A stretch of DNA of 64,000 nucleotides. Source: an uncultured Dysosmobacter sp. Lineage in GTDB: Bacteria > Bacillota > Clostridia > Oscillospirales > Oscillospiraceae. A model generated the notes under the pieces. It worked only from the letters and a program-made list of their open reading frames with translations, had not been told where the DNA came from and searched no databases. A program made the translations under genes and the position numbers. How positions within the stretch are numbered: the stretch's first letter is position 1; every line of letters begins with the position of its first letter. This document shows positions 1 to 7,498 of this stretch, in pieces. The DNA lies in the NCBI GenBank assembly GCA_934590165.1, contig CAKTOO010000001.1, forward strand, positions 124,001 to 188,000, given 5' to 3'.

Positions 1-129
1 GTCCTCCCCCGGGAGGCCCCGGTTTCCCCACCAGACGCCCAGGGCGGCGGCCCCCAGGACCAGCGCCAGGCACAGCAGGGCGAACCGGGGATTCAGCCGC
101 CGGTGCTTCTTTCTTTTGTATGCGCTCAT
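1..129 (-). CDS. Partial CDS, N-terminus of a single-pass membrane protein (runs off the window)
   Basis: The first 43 codons of a gene start at an ATG three bases after the stop codon of the ABC permease gene upstream, so it is probably the last visible gene of that operon. The fragment has a strongly basic start (KRKKHRR) followed by one hydrophobic segment of about 18 residues (around FALLCLALVLGAAALGVW), then polar residues. This is a signal-anchor or uncleaved signal. Nothing in the visible part identifies a function; the operon context suggests an accessory or exported partner of the transporter. The ribosome site is weak, consistent with translational coupling. Confidence 0.55.
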   Translation of the reverse strand, partial: MSAYKRKKHRRLNPRFALLCLALVLGAAALGVWWGNRGLPGED

Positions 130-132
130 AAC

Positions 133-2127
133 TCAGCCTGTTACATACACGGTGGTGGGGCCGTCGGCGCCGCCGATGACGTCTGTGGATTCAACAGCCG
201 CCATTTCCTGGGCAAACTTTTCCTCCATTTCCCAGGTATCCCCGGGGTACAGCTCCCGGTCGGTCACCAGGTCCGCCTCCGTGATGAAGCCCAGCTCCTT
301 CAGGCAGGAGATGGTGTTGTCCATACCGGGGCGGACGCTGATGCTGATCCAGTCGCGGCTGGTATCCCCCTCGTCGTCCGTGTAGGTAAAGCTCAGATCC
401 AGGCTCAAGGCGTACTCCTCGCTCCTTTCCGCATCGAGCCACTGGTAGTCGCCCCAGGCGCCCGCCGCGGCGTCCTTTGCCACAGCCGCCTGCAGCGCGG
501 CGCACTCCCGGCTGCTGAGGTCGTAGCCTGCGTTCTGCCGCTCCACGTAGACGCTGCCGCCGGTGGGCGCAAAGCGGGCGTCATTCAGGTGGATGCGCCG
601 GGCCTTCATCTCGTCGCTGTTCACCAGGGAATCCAGCAGGTTGTCGTAAGTGCCTTCCTGGGCCAGCCGCTGCCGGGAGATGGGCAGGTAGTAATTGCGG
701 TTTACCTTCAAGCCGCTGGAAAGATAATAGGTCACATGGAAGGACGCATCCCCGATGACCGGCTGGCTCCGCCAGTCCTCCTGGCCGGTGGTCCCCATAA
801 TGTAATTCCGGTCCGCCACGATGGCCTGGTGGACAGCGCGCACCCGCTCCATGAGCGCCTCGTCCTCACCGGGATAGAAGGTATAATTGTTGTCGGCGGT
901 GTACAGCGTCATCTTTTCCACCCGGCTGACCTCCGGCACCCGATCGGCCACGCCCAAAACGTCAAAGTGCAGCCCGGCGCACACCAGTGCGCAGCCCGCC
1001 GCCGTGAGAGCCAGGCCCCGCCAGCTGCCCCGGAACACCCGCAGGGACTTGGCCAGCAGCATGGAGGCACCGTAGTAGCCGATGGCCCCCGCCACCAGCA
1101 TACACACCAGCAGAGGCAGCACCTCATAGTACCGGCCCTCCTGGAAGCTCCTCCAGAACAGCTCATAGAGCAGCAGGCCCCCCAGCAGGGCGGCGAGGCC
1201 CGTGACGCCGTAGCGAAACACCGGCTTCATCCAGCCCACGGCCACCACGTCACCGGCGGACTCGCTGCGGCGCCGGCGGTACAGCAGCCAGGCAATCACC
1301 AGCAGCGCCGCCCCCGCCAGGGCGTACACGCCGATGAGCCAGAGGTTTTCCATCTCCACAGAGGTGAGGACGCCGGTATAATAGCCCGTGCCGGTCAGCT
1401 CCGCCCGCTGGAACACCTCTTCATAGGTGGAGCTGACCCGCAGGTGGTTTTCCAGGTACACCGTGGGACTCAGCCACTCCACCACGCCGGAATAGCCGCC
1501 GGTGAGACCAAAAATGAAGCCCTGGGAGAAGGTGCACACCAGCCAGTCCAGCATGACCGCCAGGAAGTGCAGCAGGAAGTACACCGCCGGCAGGGCGAAC
1601 ACATTGCCGGTGATGAAGGCCGCCGCCGTGGCGGTGGCAAAGTAGAAAAAGCTCAATCCCAGCACCGCCAGGATGGTGACGCCCAAGCCCTTGGCGTCAA
1701 AGCAGCCGCCCACCACGCTCACGAGAACGCACAGCGCGCCCACAATGACATAGGGAATGAGCATCATGGCCATGCCGGAGAGGAAGTTGGTGAAAAACAG
1801 TCCCTCCCGCCGGATGGGCAGGGTGTGCATCAGTCCCACGCTGCGGCTGTTATAGAGGTAGCTCCACACCAGCATAGCGCAGAGGATGGCGTACAGCAGC
1901 GACACGACGGGCACCGCGTAGGCCGCCGCGTAGTAGTATATCTCCGTGAAGCCCAGAGGCCTGTTCCACATGTAAAAATCCTCGTCCCGGAGGAACTGCA
2001 CCAGCAGGGCCAGGGGGAACAGGCTCCCGGCGAAGGACGCCATGCCCCACAGGGGCCAGAACCGGGTCAGGTTCCTGCGGAACAGTGTGGCGTTGAAATA
2101 CTTAGAGAACGATGTCTTTGACTGCAT
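133..2127 (-). CDS. ABC-2 type transporter permease, large extracytoplasmic domain
   Basis: A 664-residue membrane protein, probably the membrane half of an efflux-type ABC transporter whose ATPase is encoded immediately upstream (26-base overlap). Hydrophobic segments cluster in residues 30-290 and again around 320-380. The rest, to the C-terminus, is a soluble domain of about 270 residues probably outside the membrane. I chose the ATG at 2127 because a GGGAGGTG ribosome site lies about 6 bases before it; the in-frame GTG at 2136 falls inside that site. The substrate cannot be read from sequence. The GntR/YtrA-type regulator in the operon suggests a response to cell-envelope stress or a peptide antibiotic. 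The protein ends in an odd tail, DVIGGADGPTTVYVTG. Confidence 0.8.
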   Translation of the reverse strand: MQSKTSFSKYFNATLFRRNLTRFWPLWGMASFAGSLFPLALLVQFLRDEDFYMWNRPLGFTEIYYYAAAYAVPVVSLLYAILCAMLVWSYLYNSRSVGLMHTLPIRREGLFFTNFLSGMAMMLIPYVIVGALCVLVSVVGGCFDAKGLGVTILAVLGLSFFYFATATAAAFITGNVFALPAVYFLLHFLAVMLDWLVCTFSQGFIFGLTGGYSGVVEWLSPTVYLENHLRVSSTYEEVFQRAELTGTGYYTGVLTSVEMENLWLIGVYALAGAALLVIAWLLYRRRRSESAGDVVAVGWMKPVFRYGVTGLAALLGGLLLYELFWRSFQEGRYYEVLPLLVCMLVAGAIGYYGASMLLAKSLRVFRGSWRGLALTAAGCALVCAGLHFDVLGVADRVPEVSRVEKMTLYTADNNYTFYPGEDEALMERVRAVHQAIVADRNYIMGTTGQEDWRSQPVIGDASFHVTYYLSSGLKVNRNYYLPISRQRLAQEGTYDNLLDSLVNSDEMKARRIHLNDARFAPTGGSVYVERQNAGYDLSSRECAALQAAVAKDAAAGAWGDYQWLDAERSEEYALSLDLSFTYTDDEGDTSRDWISISVRPGMDNTISCLKELGFITEADLVTDRELYPGDTWEMEEKFAQEMAAVESTDVIGGADGPTTVYVTG

Positions 2128-2995
2128 AGTCCGCACCTCCCAGTTCGTAAATGAAGATCTCCTCCAGCGTCAGGGGCACCGCGTCCACCAGCATGGGGTC
2201 GTACACCGCCAGCCGGGCAGCGGCCTCCTGGGCGTTCATCCGCATGATGAGGGTGTGGATACGGCCCACCCGGGACACGTGGAGCACCGGCAGGTCCGCC
2301 GGCACCTCCTGGCCGTCCCGGAACACCACCTGCATTTTCACCATGTTGTCCTGGAGCTGGGCCAGGGACCGCTCCAGCAGCACCTTGCCCTTGTCCATGA
2401 TGCCCACGTGGTCGCAGACATCCTCCAGCTCCCGCAGGTTGTGGGAGGAGACCAGCACCGTGGTGCCCCGCTCCGCCACGTCCCCCATGACCAGGGACCA
2501 CACCTGCCGCCGCATGACCGGGTCCAATCCGTCCACCGGCTCGTCGAGAATGAGGTAGTCCGGCATGCAGCTGAGGGCCAGCCAGAAGGCCACCTGCTTC
2601 TGCATACCCTTGGACAGGCGGCGGATGACCCGCTTTTCGTCGATGCTGAACACTTCCTTCAGCTTTTCATACCGCTCCATGGAAAATTGGGGATAAAAGC
2701 CCTTGTAAAAGCGCATCATATCCCGTACGGTGGATTGCAGGAAATAGTACCAGTCGTCGGGGATGGCGGCCACTCTGGCCTTCAGCCCCGCGTTTTCCCA
2801 CACGTCCTCCCCGCCGATGGCGACGGTTCCCTCGTCCTGGCGGTAAATGCCCGTCAGGTGGCGGATGATGGTGGACTTGCCGGCGCCGTTGGGGCCCACC
2901 AGGCCGTACACGCTGCCGGTGGGAACGGACAGCGACGCGCCGTCCAGGGCCGTGAAGCCGTCAAAGCGCTTGACAACGTTTTTCACTTCGATCAT
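2102..2995 (-). CDS. ABC transporter ATP-binding protein
   Basis: A 297-residue ATPase that powers the adjacent permease. Visible motifs are Walker A (GPNGAGKST, about residues 34-42), a degenerate signature loop (LSKGMQKQV, about 128-136), Walker B with the catalytic Glu (LILDEPVDGLDP) and the switch His (VSSHNL). The degenerate SKGMQ signature is common in ABC-2 exporters of the YtrB/EcsA/BcrA kind. Its start overlaps the end of the regulator gene by 4 bases (ATGA), and its own end overlaps the permease start, so the three genes form a tightly coupled operon. Length is normal for the family, with a C-terminal extension of about 80 residues. Confidence 0.93.
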   Translation of the reverse strand: MIEVKNVVKRFDGFTALDGASLSVPTGSVYGLVGPNGAGKSTIIRHLTGIYRQDEGTVAIGGEDVWENAGLKARVAAIPDDWYYFLQSTVRDMMRFYKGFYPQFSMERYEKLKEVFSIDEKRVIRRLSKGMQKQVAFWLALSCMPDYLILDEPVDGLDPVMRRQVWSLVMGDVAERGTTVLVSSHNLRELEDVCDHVGIMDKGKVLLERSLAQLQDNMVKMQVVFRDGQEVPADLPVLHVSRVGRIHTLIMRMNAQEAAARLAVYDPMLVDAVPLTLEEIFIYELGGADYAVKDIVL

Positions 2996-3354
2996 GACTC
3001 ATACGCCTCCTTGATCAGCGCCTCCAGCTCCTGGCGGGAGACGCCCAGATAGTGCAGCTCCGCCGCCAGCTCCCGCAGCCGGGCCAGCAGCTCCGTCCGG
3101 CGCTGGGCATCGGCGCCGGCGTTTCCCGCGGCAAAGCTGCCCTTGCCGGGAACGGAATAGATGTACCCCTCTCCCTCCAGCTCGTTGTATGCCCGCTGGA
3201 TGGTGTTGGGGTTGATGGCCAGCTGGGCCGCCAGGGCCCGCACCGACGGCAGCTTCTCATCCGGCCCCAGCGCGCCGGTGACGATCAGCTTCCGCAAGCC
3301 ATCCTTGATCTGCTCATAGATGGGCCGGGAATCCCGGTAATTCAGGCTGATCAC
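2992..3354 (-). CDS. GntR family regulator, YtrA subfamily
   Basis: A 120-residue repressor-like protein. The N-terminal winged helix-turn-helix covers roughly residues 5-75 (PIYEQIKDGLRKLI, then LPSVRALAAQLAINPNTIQRAY), followed by a short C-terminal tail of about 45 residues. This is the YtrA layout, without the ligand-binding domain of larger GntR proteins. The start is GTG at 3354 after a GGGGGGAG ribosome site. It is the first full-size gene of an operon with an ABC ATPase and permease. A perfect inverted repeat over the promoter (3471-3497) resembles published YtrA-type operators, so it very likely represses its own operon. The inducer is unknown. Confidence 0.9.
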   Translation of the reverse strand: MISLNYRDSRPIYEQIKDGLRKLIVTGALGPDEKLPSVRALAAQLAINPNTIQRAYNELEGEGYIYSVPGKGSFAAGNAGADAQRRTELLARLRELAAELHYLGVSRQELEALIKEAYES

Positions 3355-3367
3355 GCCGCTCCCCCCT

Positions 3368-3454
3368 TTACCGAATCATAAAAAAAGCCAGGAAGATGGC
3401 CCCCGCGAACACCAACGCGCCCGCAAGCGCCAGCAATGAAAGACTAAAAACCAT
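3368..3454 (-). CDS. 28-residue membrane miniprotein at the head of the GntR-ABC operon
   Basis: A small gene that is easy to miss. An AGGAGG ribosome site (3460-3465) sits 5 bases before ATG at 3454, and the frame runs 28 codons to TAA at 3368. The product is almost entirely hydrophobic (segment SLSLLALAGALVFAGAIFLA, then FFMIR), so it is one membrane helix with a single basic C-terminal residue. It lies between the operator-promoter and the GntR gene, and its stop is 13 bases before the GntR start. It could be a small subunit of the transporter, a regulator, or a leader whose translation affects the operon. I recognise no family; the case rests on the ribosome site and position. Confidence 0.6.
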   Translation of the reverse strand: MVFSLSLLALAGALVFAGAIFLAFFMIR

Positions 3455-3470
3455 GCTTGCCTCCTGTGTC

Positions 3471-3497
3471 AACTGTACTAACTGTTCTAGTACAGTT
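3471..3497. promoter_or_regulatory. Operator: perfect 10-bp inverted repeat for the GntR/YtrA regulator
   Basis: AACTGTACTA (3471-3480) and its exact complement TAGTACAGTT (3488-3497) are separated by 7 bases. The site directly follows the -10 box of the minus-strand promoter, so a bound dimer would cover the transcription start. The AGTACA/TGTACT core is like operators reported for YtrA-type regulators. The link to the adjacent regulator is inferred from position. Confidence 0.75.
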
Positions 3498-3526
3498 AGG
3501 ATACTACGTCATAACGCTCTTGTCAA
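3498..3526 (-). promoter_or_regulatory. SigmaA-type promoter of the GntR-ABC operon
   Basis: On the minus strand TTGACA (3521-3526) and TATCCT (3498-3503) are 17 bases apart. Transcription would start inside or next to the operator at 3471-3497. Confidence 0.75.
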
Positions 3527-3593
3527 CCCCCGATTTTGGTCCAAAATTTCTTTATTTTATATTTATTTTATAGGAGAAAGGCCAAAATTCCTC

Positions 3594-3622
3594 TTTACAA
3601 GCGGATTTCCCTGTGTTATATT
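3594..3622 (+). promoter_or_regulatory. SigmaA-type promoter of rpsO
   Basis: TTTACA (3594-3599) and TATATT (3617-3622) are 17 bases apart in an AT-rich stretch. The predicted start near 3629 leaves a leader of about 100 bases before rpsO. Confidence 0.65.
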
Positions 3623-3628
3623 TTTTAA

Positions 3629-3730
3629 GCACGCCAATGCATGCCCATGCCCCGGCGCTTCGTTTCGCGGACTTTCACCGGCCCGAAACGCAGTCCCGTG
3701 GGGAATATTTTTGAAAGGTGGAATCATTCC
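3629..3730 (+). promoter_or_regulatory. Structured rpsO leader, possible S15 autoregulatory element
   Basis: The leader between the predicted start and the rpsO ATG can pair CGTTTC (near 3660) with GAAACG (near 3696), with CCCC/GGGG runs outside it. Ribosomal protein S15 represses its own messenger through leader structures in several bacteria. Whether this leader does so is inference. Confidence 0.3.
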
Positions 3731-3997
3731 ATGCTGCGTAAAGAACAGAAGACCGCTATCATCGACGCCAACCGCACCCATCCCACGGACACCGGCTCTC
3801 CCGAGGTCCAGATCGCCATTCTGACCGAGCGCATCAACGTGCTGACCGAGCACATGCGCAACAATCCCCAGGACAAGCACTCCAACCGTGGCCTGCTGAA
3901 GATGGTCGGTAAGCGCCGCAGCCTGCTGGACTACCTGCAGAAGAAGGACATCGAGCGTTACCGCGCCCTGATCGCCAAGCTGGGTATTCGTAAGTGA
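3731..3997 (+). CDS. rpsO: 30S ribosomal protein S15
   Basis: An 88-residue small-subunit protein that binds the central domain of 16S rRNA early in assembly. The whole length matches the family, including the conserved stretch HPTDTGSPEVQIAILTERI and the C-terminal KRRSLLDYL...RYRALIAKLGIRK. I placed the start at ATG 3731 (MLRKEQK), 9 bases after a GAAAGGTGG ribosome site; a longer in-frame reading from 3641 has no ribosome site. A strong terminator follows at once, then pnp. The rpsO-pnp pairing is a very common gene order across bacteria. Confidence 0.98.
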   Translation: MLRKEQKTAIIDANRTHPTDTGSPEVQIAILTERINVLTEHMRNNPQDKHSNRGLLKMVGKRRSLLDYLQKKDIERYRALIAKLGIRK

Positions 3998-4006
3998 GAA
4001 GCAACT

Positions 4007-4040
4007 AGGGTGACGGAGCTGACCTCCGTCACCCTTTTCT
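4007..4040 (+). terminator. Rho-independent terminator after rpsO
   Basis: A 12-bp perfect stem (AGGGTGACGGAG at 4007-4018 with CTCCGTCACCCT at 4024-4035) is followed by TTTTCT. Confidence 0.85.
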
Positions 4041-4083
4041 GCGTATTTTAAGTTACTTCCGCCGGGAGCCGTTGCTTTTTGTG

Positions 4084-4122
4084 TTTGAAATTGTGCCCGA
4101 TGCTTTCGGACATATTTTCAAA
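4084..4122 (+). promoter_or_regulatory. Long imperfect hairpin in the pnp leader
   Basis: TTTGAAATTGTGCCCGA (from 4084) pairs imperfectly with TCGGACATATTTTCAAA (to 4122) around a short loop, 46 bases before pnp. Long leader hairpins are known autoregulation sites for polynucleotide phosphorylase in enterobacteria. The same role here is inference. Confidence 0.4.
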
Positions 4123-4167
4123 TACGAAAAGGGCTGCTCCCGAGCATCAAAGCAAAGGAGAAAAACC

Positions 4168-6318
4168 ATGTCAACCATCATCACCAAAAGACAGTTCCCC
4201 AACTACCGCAAGTATGAGATGGAGCTGGCTGGCCGCCCCCTGACCCTGGAGGTGGGCAAGCTGGCCGAACTGGCCAACGCCGCCGTTATGGTGGGCTACG
4301 GCGACACCCGCGTGCTGGTGTGCGCCACCGCCTCCGCCCGCCCCCGGGACGGCATCGACTTCTTCCCCCTCAGCGTGGACTTTGAGGAGAAGATGTACGC
4401 CGTGGGCCGCATCCCCGGCTCCTTCAACCGCCGGGAGGGCCGCCCCGGTGAGAAGGGCATCCTGACCGCCCGTGTCATCGACCGGCCCATCCGCCCCCTG
4501 TTCCCCTATGACTTCCGCAACGACGTTTCCATCATGGCCACCGTCATGAGTGTGGACCATGACTGCTCTCCCGAGATCGCCGCCCTCATCGGCACCTCCG
4601 CCGCCCTGGCCATTTCCGACATTCCCTGGAACGGCCCCGTGGGTGCCCTGAAGGTGGGCCTGGTGAACGGTGAGCTGGTGTTCAACCCCACCAGCGAGCA
4701 GCGCAAGGTCTCTGACCTGGACGTGACCGTGGTCTCCACCGGCAAGAAGGTGGTCATGATCGAGGCCGGCGCCAACGAGGTCCCCAACGACAAGATGTTT
4801 GAGGCCATTCAGAAGGCCCACGAGGAAAACCAGAAGCAGATCGCCCTCATCAACCAGATGGTGGCGGAGATCGGCAAGCCCAAGTTCGACTATCCCCACG
4901 CCGCCTTCGACCAGGAGCTGTTTGACGACATCGTGGCCAACTTTATGGACGAGGCCAAGGCCGCCATGGACACCGATGACAAGAACGTCCGGGAGGCCCG
5001 CTGGAACGCCATGATCGAAAAGTGGCACGAGAAGTATCTGGACACCCATCCCGATATGGACCAGTACCTGGAGGAGATCACCTACAAGTTCCAGAAGAAG
5101 ATCGTCAAGGCCTGGCTGCTGGAGGGCCACCGCGTGGACGGCCGCGCCAAGAACGAGATCCGTCCCCTGGCCGCCGAGGTGGGCGTGCTGCCCCGGGTCC
5201 ACGGCTCCGGTCTGTTTACCCGCGGTCAGACCCAGGTCTTGTCCGCCTGCACCCTGGACACCCTGTCCGCCAACCAGAAGCTGGACACCATCTGGGAAGA
5301 GACCGAAAAGCGCTATATGCACCACTACAACTTCCCCGGCTACTCTGTGGGTGAGGCCAAGCCCGCCCGCAGCCCCGGACGCCGGGAGATCGGCCACGGC
5401 GCTCTGGCGGAGCGCGCCCTGCTGCCCGTCATCCCCTCTGTGGACGAGTTCCCCTACGCCATCCGCGTGGTGAGCGAGGTGGTCAGCTCCAACGGCTCCA
5501 CCTCCCAGGGCTCCATCTGCGGCTCCACCCTGGCCCTCATGGACGCCGGCGTGCCCATCAAGGCCCCCGTGGCCGGCATCTCCTGCGGCCTGATCCAGGA
5601 TGACGACGGCTCCTTCACCACCTTCATCGACATCCAGGGCGTGGAGGACTTCCACGGCGAGATGGACTTCAAGGTGGCCGGCACCAAGAAGGGCATCACC
5701 GCCATCCAGATGGACCTGAAAAACGACGGCCTGACCATGGAGATCATCAAGAACGCCCTGGACATCACCTATGATGCCCGCTGCGAGATCCTGGACCAGA
5801 TCATGCTGCCCTGCATTTCCGAGCCCCGGAAGGAAGTTTCCAAGTACGCCCCCAAGATGCTGACCATGCACATCGACCCCTCCAAGATCCGGGAGGTCAT
5901 CGGCTCCGGCGGCAAGGTCATCCAGAAGATCGTGGCCGACACCGGCGCCAAGATCGACATCAACGACGACGGCTCCATCTTCATCGCCGGCGTGGACGCC
6001 GCCTCCTGCGACGCCGCCAAGAAGTGCATTGACGACATCGTGTTTGTGCCCGAGGTGGGCGCTCTGTACTACGGCCGCGTGGTGCGCCTGATGACCTTCG
6101 GCGCCTTCGTGGAGCTGGCTCCCGGCAAGGACGGCCTGGTGCACATCTCCAAGCTGGCCGACCACCGCATTGAAAAGGTGGAGGACGCCTGCAAGATCGG
6201 CGACATGATGTGGGTGAAGGTCACCGACATCGACGAGAAGGGCCGCGTGAACCTCTCTCACAAGGACGCCGTGAAGGAGATCAAGGCCAAGGAAGCCGCC
6301 GGCGAGCGGATCAAGTAA
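4168..6318 (+). CDS. pnp: Polyribonucleotide nucleotidyltransferase (PNPase)
   Basis: A 716-residue phosphorolytic 3'-to-5' exoribonuclease acting in RNA decay in the cytoplasm. In order: first RNase PH domain (about 10-140), alpha-helical linker, second catalytic RNase PH domain (about 320-540), KH domain (about 565-620, with REVIGSGGKVIQKI) and S1 RNA-binding domain (about 630-700, with FGAFVELAPGKDGLVHIS). Start at ATG 4168 after AAAGGAG; an upstream in-frame reading runs through the leader hairpin and has no ribosome site. It follows rpsO after a terminator, so it probably has its own promoter or depends on read-through. Length and domains are typical. Confidence 0.98.
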   Translation: MSTIITKRQFPNYRKYEMELAGRPLTLEVGKLAELANAAVMVGYGDTRVLVCATASARPRDGIDFFPLSVDFEEKMYAVGRIPGSFNRREGRPGEKGILTARVIDRPIRPLFPYDFRNDVSIMATVMSVDHDCSPEIAALIGTSAALAISDIPWNGPVGALKVGLVNGELVFNPTSEQRKVSDLDVTVVSTGKKVVMIEAGANEVPNDKMFEAIQKAHEENQKQIALINQMVAEIGKPKFDYPHAAFDQELFDDIVANFMDEAKAAMDTDDKNVREARWNAMIEKWHEKYLDTHPDMDQYLEEITYKFQKKIVKAWLLEGHRVDGRAKNEIRPLAAEVGVLPRVHGSGLFTRGQTQVLSACTLDTLSANQKLDTIWEETEKRYMHHYNFPGYSVGEAKPARSPGRREIGHGALAERALLPVIPSVDEFPYAIRVVSEVVSSNGSTSQGSICGSTLALMDAGVPIKAPVAGISCGLIQDDDGSFTTFIDIQGVEDFHGEMDFKVAGTKKGITAIQMDLKNDGLTMEIIKNALDITYDARCEILDQIMLPCISEPRKEVSKYAPKMLTMHIDPSKIREVIGSGGKVIQKIVADTGAKIDINDDGSIFIAGVDAASCDAAKKCIDDIVFVPEVGALYYGRVVRLMTFGAFVELAPGKDGLVHISKLADHRIEKVEDACKIGDMMWVKVTDIDEKGRVNLSHKDAVKEIKAKEAAGERIK

Positions 6319-6334
6319 GTTTCCCTCATACGCG

Positions 6335-6365
6335 AAGGACCGGCCCTTTCGGGCCGGTCCTTTTC
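6335..6365 (+). terminator. Rho-independent terminator after pnp
   Basis: AAGGACCGGCCC (6335-6346) pairs with GGGCCGGTCCTT around a TTTC loop, followed by a short T run. The convergent SLH-protein gene ends about 40 bases further on. Confidence 0.85.
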
Positions 6366-6404
6366 GTATGTTCCAGAGGGCGCTGCCCGTTCCCGCGTCT
6401 GGTT

Positions 6405-7253
6405 TCAGTCCGCGAAAGCGCGGTACAGGAACGTGACGATCTGGGCCCGGGTGCAGGTGCTGTTGGGGGAGAAGGTGGAGGCGGTGGTGATGCCCTCGGC
6501 CACGGCCCACTGAACGGGGGCGGAATAATAGGCGGTTGCGGTCACGTCGGTGAAAGAGGGCGCGGCGGGCTGCGTACCGGTTTCCGCCGCTGGCGCGCTG
6601 GAGAGGCTTTGGAAGGTGTTGTTGGTGGGATTGTCCACCCACTTGACGGTGTAGGTCTTGATGTCGGTCACCTGCTTCTGATACGTCTTGGGCATGGCGT
6701 CCACGTACTGCTGGAAAATGGAATCAGGATAGCCGTAGAATGTACAGTCATACACCCCGTAAAACACGTTGCTGCCGCTGATCTGCACGTTCCTGGAACG
6801 GCAGGTAAACTGCCGAAGGGCGGACTGGTTGCTGAAGGCGCCATCCCCGATATAGGTGACGGTGGAGGGGACATCGATGGAGACGATCTCGTTGGAACCG
6901 CCCATGCACTGGGACACAAACGCATCGCTTTCAATGCGTTGCACACCCTCCGGAATGACGATGTTTTTCGTGCCGCCGGGCATATAGTAGGTAAAGGCAT
7001 AGCCTGCGATGGCGGTCACAGGGTGTCCGTCGAGATCAGCGGGGATATTGAGGGTCTCGAGCTTGTTGTGATTGCCATAGGTCCAGTTTTTGTTGAAGGC
7101 GACAATGGTGGCTGTTCCGTCGGAGTTGACCTGATAGGTATACGCGCCGGAGACCTGGCCGCCTTGGTTCGCCTCCATGTCAGCCATGGCCGGGACGGTC
7201 AAGCCCATGCACAGGGCCAAAACCATCAGCAGGGATATTCCTCGTTTTTTCAT
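6405..7253 (-). CDS. Secreted leucine-rich-repeat protein with one C-terminal SLH domain
   Basis: A 282-residue exported protein. The N-terminus is a clear signal peptide (MKKRGISLLMVLALCMGLTV, cleaved near AMA-D). The middle (about 70-190) has BspA-type leucine-rich repeats, seen as repeated VTAIAGYAF, VQRIESDAF, VTYIGDGAF units. The last 55 residues form a single S-layer-homology domain (FTDVTATAYYSAPVQWAVAEG...STCTRAQIVTFLYRAF). It probably sits on the cell surface and binds cell-wall polymer, though most SLH anchors use three copies. The AAAGGAG ribosome site fits the start at 7253. Its upstream region has three successive hairpins. Confidence 0.85.
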   Translation of the reverse strand: MKKRGISLLMVLALCMGLTVPAMADMEANQGGQVSGAYTYQVNSDGTATIVAFNKNWTYGNHNKLETLNIPADLDGHPVTAIAGYAFTYYMPGGTKNIVIPEGVQRIESDAFVSQCMGGSNEIVSIDVPSTVTYIGDGAFSNQSALRQFTCRSRNVQISGSNVFYGVYDCTFYGYPDSIFQQYVDAMPKTYQKQVTDIKTYTVKWVDNPTNNTFQSLSSAPAAETGTQPAAPSFTDVTATAYYSAPVQWAVAEGITTASTFSPNSTCTRAQIVTFLYRAFAD

Positions 7254-7288
7254 GTGTGTTCGCTCCTTTGTTGTTGATGTTCGACCGG

Positions 7289-7312
7289 CCGGGCGGCCAT
7301 CAGGCCGCCCGG
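7289..7312 (-). repeat. Strong hairpin in the leader of the LRR-SLH gene
   Basis: A 10-bp perfect stem with a 4-base loop, CCGGGCGGCC at 7289-7298 with its complement at 7303-7312, with no T run after it in either direction. It lies about 35 bases before the LRR-SLH start codon on the minus strand and may stabilise or regulate that messenger. Confidence 0.5.
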
Positions 7313-7341
7313 AGTAGTCCTATTCCGGCAGACGTGCCTCG

Positions 7342-7363
7342 GGAGCGGGGACTCCCCCGCTCC
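7342..7363 (-). repeat. Second strong hairpin upstream of the LRR-SLH gene
   Basis: GGAGCGGGG (7342-7350) and CCCCGCTCC (7355-7363) form a 9-bp perfect stem with a 4-base loop. There is no terminator-type T run. Confidence 0.5.
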
Positions 7364-7378
7364 GGCGCCGCCGGAAAC

Positions 7379-7413
7379 ATAAAAAGCGGTGTTGAGTGCA
7401 AGCTCAACACCGC
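7379..7413 (-). terminator. Minus-strand rho-independent terminator with no obvious upstream gene
   Basis: Read on the minus strand, GCGGTGTTGAG and CTCAACACCGC (7386-7396 and 7403-7413) form an 11-bp stem followed by TTTTTATG. No convincing minus-strand gene lies between here and mnmE. It may end an unannotated transcript or act as an attenuator for the LRR-SLH gene. Confidence 0.65.
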
Positions 7414-7463
7414 CTGATACATATCAAAGCGTAACACACAAGCCCCCATTCCCGCCTTTCATC

Positions 7464-7492
7464 TTGCAAAAACAAGTGTAAATCGGTATAAT
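7464..7492 (+). promoter_or_regulatory. Strong sigmaA-type promoter in a gene-free region
   Basis: TTGCAA (7464-7469) and a perfect TATAAT (7487-7492) are 17 bases apart. The -10 box overlaps AATGGGGG (7490-7497), which is an inverted copy of CCCCCATT at 7443-7450. Transcription should start near 7499. Confidence 0.75.
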
Positions 7493-7498
7493 GGGGGA

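Noticed and set aside
103..2121. A 672-codon plus-strand frame opposite the ABC permease
   Set aside because: Low-complexity His/Gly/Gln product and no start signal; the minus-strand permease has motifs, a ribosome site and operon context.
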